A stretch of 64,000 nt of DNA from Pontederia crassipes (taxonomy: Eukaryota > Streptophyta > Magnoliopsida > Commelinales > Pontederiaceae): NCBI GenBank assembly GCA_030549335.1, contig CM060189.1, forward strand, positions 52,794,917 to 52,858,916, given 5' to 3'. Position numbers and translations under genes: made by a program. How positions within the stretch are numbered: the first letter of the stretch is position 1; each line of letters begins with the position of its first letter. The notes under the pieces are model-generated. The model saw nothing but the letters and a program-made list of their open reading frames with translations, was not told the DNA's origin and made no database searches. Of this stretch, positions 45,105 through 56,950 are shown one piece after another.

Positions 45105-45649
45105 AACTTGTGACACATAACTGTAGGGCTTATAAAAGGAGAATGAAGGTTTTCACTAACCCATTCCACCTGTAACTTGGAGAAGAAGGGGCTGGGGAAG
45201 AGGATTATACAGCAACACCTTTTTCCTTTTCTTTTTTTTTTCTTTTTCTCTTTTAGGTAGTTATGGATATTGATGTTGGATCATCTCTTTATGCGATGAA
45301 CACTTGATTAGCTAGCTAGGGCTAGGATTTGTTGATGGATTTCTATTTCTACGCGTTACTTTTTTTAACATATTGTTATGCAACAATCATTTACCCACTT
45401 TCAATTAAAATTACTATTTCATTGATGTGCTTTGATATTTTTATGCATGTTGATTTTTTGGTGATGTGGAATTGTTCTCATGGCCGATCTTATGCTTCTT
45501 TTCCCGAGAGAGTGTTCATATTCTCCAACATTAGTGCAAAACGAAAGGTCAAACTAATGTTGTGTTATCTGAAGAAGAAACAATGAGATTAGATGACTCC
45601 ATTTGTGGATTTCAATTGATTTGATGTTGAGTTTTCTTATTTGAATCAT
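45105..45649. other. Non-coding, resembles transposon leader
   Basis: Contains GGGCTTATAAAAGGAG at about 45,127-45,142, a TATA-type box, followed by a pyrimidine-rich tract (45,210-45,255); it may be part of another LTR. The 85-codon frame at 45,329-45,586 is not recognised. Confidence 0.3.
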
Positions 45650-46640
45650 TGTTCTTTGTAGACATTAGTTACTTAATCCGTTAGGGTAATTTTATTCCCG
45701 AATTGACGCATGCGAGTTAAGAAATTCGGTTGCAATTGTCGAAATTGAGTTGAGAAAAAGGTGACTGATAGTTTGTGCCAAATATGGTCAAGAGGTAAAT
45801 TTGGATCATTTAAGGTTACGTGCTTTACCCTTGCTTTTATGTTGTTTCAACATTATTTCTTTGTATTCGAGCATTCCCTATTTTCATATATCATTCGCTC
45901 ATGCCCAAGTTATTCCTAACTACAATATGCGAGCTAAAAGGTTGGGTTGTAGCTGGATTATGTAGAAAGGGTGGCTAATGGTATGAGCCAAGTACACTCG
46001 AGAGAGAAATTTGGAGTATTTTTGGGTTTTTCTTTAGTTCTGCTCAAATCAACCTTGGGTGGCTTTGCCCGAGAGAAATTATCATGCTACTGTGACTTAA
46101 TACAAGTTGAGAGGTTGGATAAGTCTCGATTTACGATGAATTCCCTAAGTATGAAAGTAGGGTCACCTCGGTAGGTAATTTGAGTTTTTTAGTTGAGAGT
46201 TTTTGCTGCCAAAGTATTTGAGTTTTTAGACATTAATCACATTCATTCGAGAGGGTAATTTCATTTCCCAATCACAACATACATGTCGAGAGGTCAGATA
46301 ATGACTATATTACGTCAAATGGGTGATTGACAGTCTATACCAAGTAAGGCCGAGAGATAAACTTGGGTGTTATTGGATTTCATATTTCTTTATTTTTTTC
46401 TTGGGTTTTTTCAAGCTTTTAGACATCAATCTCTTCCATCGATGATCTATTCCTCAATCGTAGCATATGGGCCGATAAGTTTGATTGATGATTAGTATCA
46501 AGTAAGGTCAAGATACGAACTTGAAGCATTATCGGATTTTTTCTTACTCTATTTGCATTTGTTCTTGATTATATCTGCCCGAAAGGGACAATCTATACTA
46601 TTAGAAACTAGTATTGGCCGAGAAGTTAGTTGTGTTTCAA
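45650..46640 (+). repeat. Degenerate long tandem repeat, about 200-bp units
   Basis: Roughly five poorly conserved copies of a unit with the same order of words: GACATTA.TCAC..., GAGGGTAATTT.ATTCCC, an AT.CGAG word, GAGAGGTT.G, a GGTGACTGATAGT.T.TGCCAA phrase and AAG.TCGAGAG.TAAA.TTGG.....ATT.GG. Copies start near 45,660, 45,880, 46,030, 46,228 and 46,416. There is no coding continuity. Confidence 0.6.
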
Positions 46641-47222
46641 TTTATGATAGAGAAGATACCTAGGTTGGAAAGTGGGGACACTCCATGAGGTTCTCCCATC
46701 TGGATACTTGGTGCCTAGAATGCCTAGAGATCGTGAGAATGTGAGAGAATGTGATGCATACATTCTGGGTGCGTTTTCAACCATATGAAATCCTTTAATC
46801 TGCAAGCACGAGAGTGACTACAACCTTTAATCCAATAGCATATTATTTCTTTTAATTCAAATTATTAGACTTAGTTTTTCCTTTAAAATGATTTCAATCA
46901 AGCGTGCTTTCGACTTTGTCCCCGTGGATTGAATATCAAGAGCTACGGTGATGTTGTGTGCTTGCAGTCTTGAACTCTGTGATGAGGATTTTTAAATTTT
47001 TAAAACTCATTTGAGTCTTTTTGTCGAGTGAATTCATTCAACAAGTGGGATGACTTCGTGCCTTCAGAGCAACATGGTCTCTGAGTCAGCTAATTTCCAC
47101 TTTAAATTTCTATTATCTTATGGTATTCTGCATTCTAGAATCTTGCATCACAAATTTTGAGTCACTTTATAGCAAGAGTTATCTTTCATGAAGATGAACT
47201 GAATATTCTACAGAGAATTGTA

Positions 47223-47430
47223 AACCCAATAGTATCCTTATTATAAGAGATAGCTTTAAATGTGTATTCCATAAGACTTTATAAGCAACAAAAGGGGTCC
47301 TTTTATAAGCATGGCCAGTGATCAAAACCCAACAGTATCCTTATTATAAGAGATAGATTTAAATGTCATGGTATTCCATAAGACTATATAAGCAACAAAA
47401 TGGGTCCTTTTGTAAGCATGGTTAACGATT
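47223..47430. repeat. 103-bp tandem duplication
   Basis: AACCCAATAGTATCCTTATT (47,223) recurs as AACCCAACAGTATCCTTATT (47,326). Both copies continue through ATAAGAGATAG, ATTCCATAAGACT, ATAAGCAACAAAA and GGGTCCTTTT.TAAGCATGG with few differences. Confidence 0.85.
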
Positions 47431-48715
47431 AAATGTGCACAATAAGTTTTATTTTATGTCATTGGTCAATTAAGAAATTTACATATTTATATAGGACACC
47501 TATATTGAATGTCGATAAAAAAAATAATGATTTACCTTATGGCATTATTGACTTTTGTTTTGTGTTATGGTGGAGATCAATTTATGGTCAGATGCCTATT
47601 AGGATGAGGATATTAACAATCAAACATCTATATCCAGTTATGTCTTCATATTATAGAGAGACATCGTTGCAAACTTTGACTTAAGCAAAAGTATATAAAA
47701 ATTTCAACTATAAAAAGTGAGTTTACGTATACTCAATAATGATATGAAATCCTCTAGTCAAGTAAATCATTTTAGTTCCTATATTGAAAATGATCAAGTA
47801 TGCCCTTTATTGCAATAAGTATGTCATTATTGCTTGATCAAAGGATGGACCATTGTAAGGAAAAATGCATTGATATCTAATATAACTTGACAATGTGAAG
47901 AAGGTAATGTTGATGAATACATGTGTAAGTATGTGATACTTATTAAGTCACGTTCAAGTTGTCACTTATTTATTATAATGTATTCAAATCTTCTTGTAAT
48001 GAATAAAATCAGTTAAGATTTTTTATAATGCATGCAGTGTATTTTTAGGCACAATATTATCAATCACATGGATAATCACCTATGACACTTAGTGTATAAC
48101 GAGCGGGGATGAAATGATTTAGATTCAGATACATGATCTAAGATCGTCTAAAATGTTCGGGATGGATGTACATGAGTTGATACCTAATTCTATATAGTAT
48201 GATAAGAGAAGTCAAATGTGAGACATCGCAACGTCAATTCGTAGGTGACTAGTGGGAGGACTCGGATCATATGTCATGGGTAGGCGTCGACTCCAATTTG
48301 TGTGGTGTTATGGGTTTATGGTATATGTTCCTGTTGTGGGGTCTCCACTATACTAATTGATCATATACTTAGTATGTTAAGTTCACCGTAAGAGTTGACA
48401 AATACTTTATAATTGTTTCATTTGATTGTGAGTATTTAAGGACTGAACAAGTTTGGAAATTATCCTTATATGCTTGATTATGTTTTCATGTATTGAGTTA
48501 GTGTTGCTACCATGAATAAATATTAATATTGTAATGAGTTAGTGTCAGGGTATTGTATTCTCCTGAGATGCCTGAACAAGTAATTGATCATTATGTTTTA
48601 TGCTTGAACATATGAGTTAGTGTCACAGTATTCTAGTGGTCAATTACAGTAATGAACAAGAAGGAAATTGTCCTTATACTTTTGAACTCGTAGTGCCGTG
48701 ACACAAACCCATTGA
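47431..48715. other. Intergenic, no gene seen
   Basis: Short frames only (83 codons at 47,433-47,684, not recognised). The segment 48,060-48,400 has the mixed composition of an old LTR but no boundaries can be set. Confidence 0.3.
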
Positions 48716-48719
48716 TATA

Positions 48720-49640
48720 TTATTGATGGTCCCAACCTTCGGTAATATCGAAGAGCATATATTAAATTTAATAAAATATTGACATAAATATTTATATAAG
48801 CTATCGACAGTCCTGGCCTTCATATATTAAATTATAATAAAATATTAATGTAATATTAATATTTTAATATTAAACAACTATCCTGACCTTCGATATTACC
48901 GACAAATGATATGTATTACCGCCAGATGATTGGTAATATCGAAAGTCAGGATCGTCAGTATATTAACTAAGCTACTAATGGTCTTAGCCTTTGGTATTAT
49001 CCGTTGGTAATAACAAAGGTCATGACTTTTGGAATATTAAATTATAATAAAATATTAGCATAATATTAATATTTGAATATTAATCAACCAACGGTCCTAG
49101 TCTTTGGTATTACAGACAAGATCAAGACGTTTGTATATTAAGTTATAATAAAATATATTAGAATAAAATATTGGTATAATATTAATATTTTAATATTAAG
49201 GTACCGATAGTCCTAGTCTTCAGTATATTAAATTATAATAAAATATATTATAATAAAATATTTACATATATTAATGTTTTAATATTAAGCTACTGACGGT
49301 CCTGATCTTTGTTATATTAATTATAATAAAATATAGCACAATAAAATATTGGTGGTGTAATATTAATATTTTAATATTAATTTACCAATAAATGGGGATC
49401 CGACAATAATATCGAAGGCAAGAATCAGTATATTAAATTATAATAAAATATTGATGTAATATTAATATTTTAATATTAAGCTACCATATCGAAGGTCAGA
49501 CTCATTAAAAATATTAATATTAAAATATTAATCTAATGCTTATATTATATATATTTATTGATGACTCTAGCCTTTGAGATTATCGACGAATGAAATTTCA
49601 TCAATAATATCGAAAACCAAGACTGTCGATACTTTTAAGT
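48720..49640. repeat. AT-rich array with CGACGGTCCTGACCTTCGGTA-type words (CACTA-like)
   Basis: Seven to eight copies of a composite unit of about 90-130 bp: a word like CTACTGACGGTCCTGATCTT or CAACGGTCCTAGTCTTTGGT, then ATATTAAATTATAATAAAAT and AATATTAATATTTTAATATT. The first word is partly self-complementary (ACCGA...TCGGT). Subterminal arrays with ACCGACGG/CCGTCGGT words are characteristic of plant CACTA transposons; I see no CACTA terminus or transposase, so this is a tentative link. Confidence 0.5.
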
Positions 49641-49644
49641 TTAA

Positions 49645-49830
49645 AAGTGCCCTCTCTCGTTGTCTGTCTCCCACTCCCTCACTCTCTCCTCTCTCCCTCT
49701 CTTTTTCTCTAGCTCTCCCTCACTCTCGGCTCTAGCAACCATCGACTCCGGCGACCACCCTCTCCTTCGCTCTCACTTTCTCATATCTCTCTCTCATCTC
49801 CCTCTCCCTCTCTTTCATCTCCCTCTCTCG
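49645..49830. repeat. CT-rich low-complexity tract
   Basis: About 185 bp dominated by CTCTCTC, CCCTCTC and TCTCCCTC words on the plus strand. The open frame through it (49,660-49,890) is a by-product of composition. Confidence 0.75.
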
Positions 49831-50941
49831 GCCAGATCTAGCCATGCGATTGGATCGGATCTGGCCACTGATTGGACACATGCGGTCTAATATGGCCATC
49901 AGGCTAAATTTGGTTGCATGCGGCCGATTTGTTTTAGTTTTTAAAATAACTTTTTGTTGAGTAAACTCGTCAAAAATTTGATGGTTGAGAGCCCCTTGGA
50001 GTTTTCGACATATTCGTGCACGTCGAAACTTCCTATGGGTATGTCCTATCAGAAGTTCCTATGGGTAAAGAACTTTTGAAGGGCGTCTTTGTGATGACAT
50101 TATCCATTGGAACTTCCGATGATTTTTATGCGCTCGTGAAAAATCATTTCTGACGAGCCTTTTCCAACGACGTTTGGTTGAAAAATCTCCGACAAATTTC
50201 ATGGGATTTCAGATGGACCATAAAAATATTTTAGTGAAAGTTTAATTCACACTTGTATCTTTATTATATATATATATATATATATATGCATTAAAATAGT
50301 CACGTATTTCTATAACTGGAGCTTACAATTATAGAATAGTATTGATAGACTATTAATAAGGGTTAATCTCTTTTCTAGTAATATTTTGAAGATATCTTTT
50401 TCAAAGAATGTGTTGTTGTCCTCTTTTGTCTTTGAGTAATGTAACAATTTTTCATTTCAATTCCAAGTGAATGACATTTCAATTTTTATTTATAGGGTAA
50501 GGTAGTTGACTTAGGATGGAACCAAATTATAATCCAAAATTAGTTGTTAACCTTCTATAACTATAATTATGAACTTTATCTACTTAATTAATCCTATTTA
50601 AATACTTTAACCTCTTTTCTTTCTCTTCTCTTCTTTTTTTTTATCTTTTCAAACTCTTGTCAATACTTAATCTGTATTTTTCTTTTCTTAACTCTAATTA
50701 TCTTTTACTTAACATAATTTTTAAATTAAATAAATAAAATTTAAAACTAAATGCCAAAAAATCTTGGAATATTACATCAATGATATATAGGAAAATTCTC
50801 AACCTCTGAAAAACATTATAAAAACACTCACATTCTGAAAACACCTCCAAAAGTTGATGAAATTTTAATCAACGCCATTGTAGATGGATGTGTAGAAGGA
50901 TTTCAAGAGGAAGCTAATTTTGGAGATTAATAGAGAAGCAC
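49831..50941. other. Intergenic, with (TA)n tract
   Basis: No gene seen. A TA dinucleotide run occupies 50,264-50,287. Text at 50,020-50,190 repeats AACTTCC.ATGGGTA and AACTTCCGATGA words, in the style of transposon subterminal sequence. Confidence 0.4.
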
Positions 50942-53476
50942 TATAACATTTCAAAATTCGACTCCGCCACGTGGGGAAACGCCCTTTCGTGCGCTACTTC
51001 CTTCGGTATTTCTTTGACTCTTTGTTGACCCAAATGGTCAAGAAATATGACACGTGAGCAGAAGACTCAAACTAAAATGTTACAAAGATAATAATGTGGA
51101 AGCTGAATACTAAAAAGTACGTCATATATGGCATATATGAATGTCCATGCCATAATACATATCTCATATACATCGTCTCAAATATAACTCGATCGATCAA
51201 TAAAAAGAAAAGAGTCTATGATAACCATGTGCAAATACCACCAAATTGCAGTAACCGCGTACGCATCAATCAACTCACAATCATATCATATACTTGTGGG
51301 GATCACACAGGAAGCAAACTTAACTGTTAGCATAAAGTTAAATGTGAATTCGTATGTCATAAGAAAATTCCATCATAATAAGCATAAAACAAACATAAGA
51401 TGAATGTATGATAATAATTCAATAGGTCATTATGGTTTCATGTCCTTTCATTTTATTTTCATATTCGTTGTTCATGTTCACATTTATGATTCATATTCAT
51501 AAGGACAAAGTCATTTCATTCATTTTTTGTCATTCATAATCTTTCATCGTATCCATGGGATGAAAGAGCTCTCCACTTTCATGGAATACCATTACAAACA
51601 CACAAGTGTGTGACTATCTAGACCATAGTGGATCAGTGGAGGATTAGTGCCATGGCCGGTGCCCCCATCGGGCAAGATGACCTCACACAAAGCAAAAACA
51701 TATGTAGATGAAGAATCTTCATGAGGAGTGCCTCACACAAGACTATTACAACTCTCATCTAGGTAGGCAATGATAACCTTTATATTATTAATCATGAATC
51801 TATCCTTCGATCATTTGGATCAATCAAGGTTGTATGGAGCCAGGATGGCTCCAAATCATCTTTAAGATCATGTAAAAAAATTACCAATAAGGTGAATAGA
51901 GGCTTGCCAAATTATGAAGTTTAATTACGATCACATTTTCCTCTATCCATAAATCGGATGCCTGAAAGGTCAAGCGATCGTTTGTTTGACATTTATTTAG
52001 CGATCGTTCGAAAGAGAATCGAAAGTTCGTTTAGTCTGTATTCATCGGTCGATCGAAAGTGGTTCGATCGTCCGTTCTGAGTTCATCTTTTGGCCGTTCG
52101 AAGACTTGTGCGAATTGGCCAATCGAAAAGTGGTCAGTCATTCGTTATCACACCAGGATGTTCTTGAACTTTCGATCAAGACTTTCAATCGATCGAAACT
52201 TGACAAGTCTTCCACTGGAACCAGACTCATGATCCTTGGTTGGTCAGAGATAGTTCTCCGTCGACCATCATATCCTTCTCTGGTGAGAATAGTCTAGCTC
52301 GGTCGTCCAAAATGGTTTCGATCGACTGACTAGTTATCATCATCATTTTTAAGTCTCGGCGTTATGAGTTTCATACTTTCGTTCTGGTCCAGATCGGTTG
52401 TCCGAAATAGTTTTGAGCATCCGATCCGATAGTCGCTATACTACTATCGAGGTGATTTGGACGCCCGAAAGGAATTCGATCGCTCGTTTCAGATCGATAG
52501 AGCCGGATATCATTGCGGAATCCCTAAGTTTTCAATCAGTGTTGACAAAACAAGCATAAATCTAACTAAAACAAACATATCCTCATATATGTCATGCATC
52601 AAAACTATCATTTCTAATATCATTGATTTCATTCATAACAAAATATCTTAAACTTAACAAAGCATAGTCTATTCATAACCATCATCATAATCTGAATTTT
52701 TATAATAAAAATCAGGATGCCATTCTATGCAAAACCATCCTAAATCTCAACCTAATATGCTATAAAATCATCCTGTCTCACACCAATTGCAATCAAATCG
52801 ATTATATCCATGGATCAGACTCTTAGATATCATTTTATTCAAAATGATATGCATCTTAACCCCAAAAATCGACATTAAACCATGCAAAATCTTTCAAGAA
52901 AATCTCATGTTCTAGGAGGATTGGTTTGGGAAGTAATAAGTCCCTTTGGCATCTCTTCTCTGTAAAAAAATTTTTGACGTGAAAACACAGAGACAAATGG
53001 CTGATCTTTGAATAGGAAAAAGAATGAATCTGAAAGGTCCCAAATGAATTGGCTTAAGATTTCGAATTACATACCTTTTTGTCAATTTCTTCGATGGTTC
53101 TTCATTGGTTCAAGTTCTAGTCATGTCCTCCTCGTCGGTCTACATTCTCCTCTCAATTCACACCTGAAGATGCCTCTCCGAAACCTTCTGACCGTGCTCA
53201 AAAGGAGGAGGATCATAGAATGGAAGAGAAAATGAAATGATAAAGAGAAGAACGGAAAGGGAGTTTCAAAATGACTTAAATGGGTAGAGTTATTCAGCCA
53301 TTTATTTCCTCATATTATGAGTAGGGAGGTTACAAATCTCCTATGTCATTATGCGTCGATTCAGATAGTCGATCAACTGTGATAATGTGTATCCATTTTA
53401 AATTTTGGACATCCGAAAGACCGATGTCAACATTAAATAAAAGTTTAAAATTTTTATGAAAATTTTATGTGTTACA
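50942..53476 (-). mobile_element. Solo LTR, 2,535 bp
   Basis: Bounded by TATAACATTT on the left and ATGTGTTACA on the right, i.e. on the minus strand TGTAACACAT ... AAATGTTATA, the end type of large plant gypsy LTRs (ancestral TGTTACA with one change). A perfect 5-bp duplication AGCAC flanks it (50,937-50,941 and 53,477-53,481). It holds no coding sequence, and no partner LTR or internal region is nearby, so it probably arose by recombination between the two LTRs of a complete element. Confidence 0.85.
51950..52510. repeat. Degenerate CGATCG/TCCGAAA motif cluster in the solo LTR
   Basis: About ten loose copies of words such as GCGATCGTTCGAAAGAG (52,000), GGTCGATCGAAAGTGGTTCG (52,046), GGTCGTCCAAAATGGTTTCG (52,301), CGGTTGTCCGAAATAG (52,395) and GACGCCCGAAAGGAATTCG (52,460). 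Spacing is 30-60 bp. The words are CpG-rich in AT-rich surroundings, and many show C-to-T or G-to-A decay. Confidence 0.7.
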
Positions 53477-53969
53477 AGCACTCTCAATATTATTCTCCAT
53501 GCCAACTGACAGAGAGACACGAACAGATTGTGGATCTCATCGAATTTATTTGTCCATATTATAAAACGAAGCTCTTTTTAAGTCGAGCATGAGCATTTGT
53601 CTGAACGACAAATTCTTCTTGTTTTTCTTTTTTCTTTTTTTTTTTGTCAACTCCATGCATTTATATCCATTAATTTCTAGCTGGTTTGGCACAGCAGCTA
53701 GCTATGCTAAGTGAAGGAGACAGCGCATAACACAGCCAACCATGAGGCATGAACGGCTGGAATCATTAATGGACACCAAGGTTACGATCTGCATGCAGGC
53801 ACTCACATATGAACTCGAATTATTAACGTAACTTCATAACATCCTGATCAATAGATTTGATTAAAAGTGATTAAACTTCATCGTTTAAATTAAGATGCAT
53901 TTAATATCCCTCTAGAACAGGAGATACTTTGAAGGTATATTAATATTATGAGATTAATATGTGATCGCG

Positions 53970-53972
<3 letters not shown>

Positions 53973-54007
<35 letters not shown>
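53973..54007. repeat. (AT)n microsatellite
   Basis: An uninterrupted AT dinucleotide run of 35 bp. Confidence 0.95.
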
Positions 54008-54012
<5 letters not shown>

Positions 54013-56950
54013 TTACTCATGTTGACTCGGTCAAAATTTGAGTTTGACTAGCCGACTTGTCGAGTTTAAGAAATCAGGCTGGTCCAATAATTTTTTTTTA
54101 AAAATTTTTAAATGGTCAAAACTTAAAATAGTTGGATCAGAACTCTTAATCGTCTCTGCTCGTATCGTTTTGACTTTGACGACTTCAACGAATCTTGACG
54201 ATGGATGGAGGATTTGATGAAATAGCAGCATTCTAATGATGGACATCAAGCTTTCGACATTTTAGCTTGCCTCCTAAGTCATGAGGCGATTGAATATGGT
54301 CGGCTATACATCATAACTTATTTGATTGCGTTATGAATCACGTAATTAAAAGTTTATTATTATTAGTAATATAAAATATATATATTAATTTTATTTATAT
54401 ATTATATTTCAATTCGACCATTCGATCCCGATCCGATGCTATTTTACAACATTGAAGTCAAGGCGTCCCGGTGGAGGAGGGAGATCAATTTATTTATAGA
54501 TTCTCGCCGGGAGGCAGATTCAATTTAAGGGTAAATCAAACTGGGAGATCTTGCACAATATCAGGAGGACCTTCTCGTCCCCAAGAATAGATACTGACAG
54601 ATGATAGCATGTGGAGAGTGGATCAGAGTTCTCTTCCCTCCGTGGCGACTCCGGACATCCGTACGTTTCTGCTCCTGTCAACATATGCATATGCATGCAT
54701 AGTCCAGCACTTTTTTCCATGTGTCAGGATATATGTTTGCAACTTCCCCCATTTGTCCAGCCTCATAGTAATTTTTTTCAAATTTTACATGAATGATTAA
54801 ATTAACAGATTAATTCGAAATTAAAATTTTAACGTGATATAAAAAAATAATCTGATAGATTAATTTTAATGAATATATAAAAAATATATATTATAATTAT
54901 AATATATATTTTTTATTAATTAATAAAATAGTAAAAAATCAAATTTTTATTACTTTTTTTGTTAAAAATATATTATTTAAATTTGATTTTGGGTCACCAA
55001 TTTTTCTTTTTTAAAAATTTATTTCTTACTATTTTATATTATTTAATATAAAAAATATTATCTAATATTTTTAAAAGTATAAATTATGTTTTCAAATATT
55101 TAAATATTATTTTCACACTTAAATATTTTATTTTAATATTTTTAACATTTTAAATTAAATATAGGATTAAAATTAATTAAAAATATTTTAAAAAATAAAT
55201 AAATAAATGGTCGGGTCCATTCGGGTTGGGATTTTCCAACTCGTAACTTACCCGACCACCCTTTAGGTCGTGGTTTGGTCGAGACATCAAGGTTCACCGA
55301 GTTGATCCGCTCCAGTAAACACCCCTAAAAATAACAAGTAATAATAATTCTTTTATAATAAGTATATTATATATAATATATAAAAGATTTTAGTTGAGTT
55401 AAGAAAATTTTAAAAAGAAAAAAAAACATAAAAAAATAAGAGAAACATTAAGTAAAAAAAAGTTGAAAAAAGTGACGACGATGAATGATAGTCTAATTTT
55501 CACCGATAAAATGAAGGGGACATTGATTCCCACCTTAAATTCAAGCATTAATTTCATCAAACATTAAATCATTTAACAAAATCAATTGAAACTAAAGAGA
55601 CGTTTCTCATTTGTGGATTATCAAATAATATTGTATTAAATTACTTTGACCCATGATATTATCTTATTCACTTGTAATAAATAATGAATAATTTAAATTG
55701 TTTAGATAATTTACATTGCCCCTATAGAAGAAGTGATAATTCAAATTACCGCTTGAGTCGTAATATTTTTAATTTCACATGTGTCCTTTTAAGTTTTATT
55801 TAAATAAACTATAAAAATTAGATTATAAAATTAATCAAATAAATCTTAATTAATTATTTTTATATTATTATCATATTTTAAAAATATATTATTTTTTATA
55901 TTATTTAATTTTATGGGAGAAAAATTATTTGTAATTTAAGCTTACGAAATTCAAAATAAATTATATATATAAGCATAATTATATTGATTAAGAGTATATT
56001 GATAAAAACTATATATTAACTCAAAATTTTTATTTTCTTATAAATAACTAATATGAATTATCAAATACATTACTTAAGTGAACTACTTTATCAAATAAAA
56101 TGTTACAAACATTGCTTAATTATATGAATCATCAAGTGAAGTACTTATAAAATGTTACAAACATTTGACATTAAGACTTCCAAATGGTTTACTAAGAAAC
56201 AACATATTATACCATGAGTTAGTGCTTGATTATGAATAAAAGAAATGTCCATCATCCTGAAATAACATCTCGAAATCAAATTTTAAAGTCGTAGTCACTG
56301 TCAGAGGGTTTAAACCTTTCAGATATAAGAGGACTTATTGCATCAACGAGTTCCAATTTTTTATCTAACGATCAAAGAAGAGGAAACCAAAGCACAAAAC
56401 AGTCAAAGCATTCATCATCAGATGTTTATGTACATGACAAGGACACAAAGGAACACAAGTGACCGCCTGGTTAAAGCAGTCCAAAACATTGTCTGTCTGC
56501 TATAGATATGCATGTTATATACTGGTCAGGAAAAAAAATAATTCAAGAGAGGTGTAACTCTAACTTGATCACTCAACCCCCCTACTTCAATGCATTATAC
56601 TTCCTCAACCAACATCAGGCTAAAGAAGCCCGTCCATCACCTAATAATTCTTTGACTGTTAAAGACCATGGGAGCCGTAATCTAATGTCCCACGCTACCA
56701 TATCCCAACCCTTTAAAGCTGCCGGACGTGTGATCAGAGCAGTAAAAACATATCATGCACGCACACTTTTGGATCCATCATCTTTCTCCATCGTGCTAGT
56801 GATCCAAGAAATCACGACATGGCATCTGTTTCCATTGTGCATGTAAAGATTTCCCATCTATTCTGAGCAAGGGACATGTGGCCAGCAGTCCTTATCAGTA
56901 GTAGTCGTGAGGTCATCAGGGCTGTTAGAATCTTGCATGGGTTTCTTGGA
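54008..56950. other. AT-rich intergenic sequence downstream of ARF1
   Basis: No gene seen. 54,820-55,200 and 55,330-56,180 are extremely AT-rich. 56,280-56,950 is the region just beyond the ARF1 stop codon and may include its 3' UTR; frames of up to 112 codons there (56,508-56,846) are not recognised. Confidence 0.4.

Noticed and set aside
49660-49890. 76-codon serine/leucine-rich frame
   Set aside because: It is the translation of a CT-rich low-complexity tract.
54008-55330. Possible 1.3-kb inverted-repeat transposon (TTTACT...CTCGGT words at both ends)
   Set aside because: The end similarity is short and gapped and no target duplication is visible.
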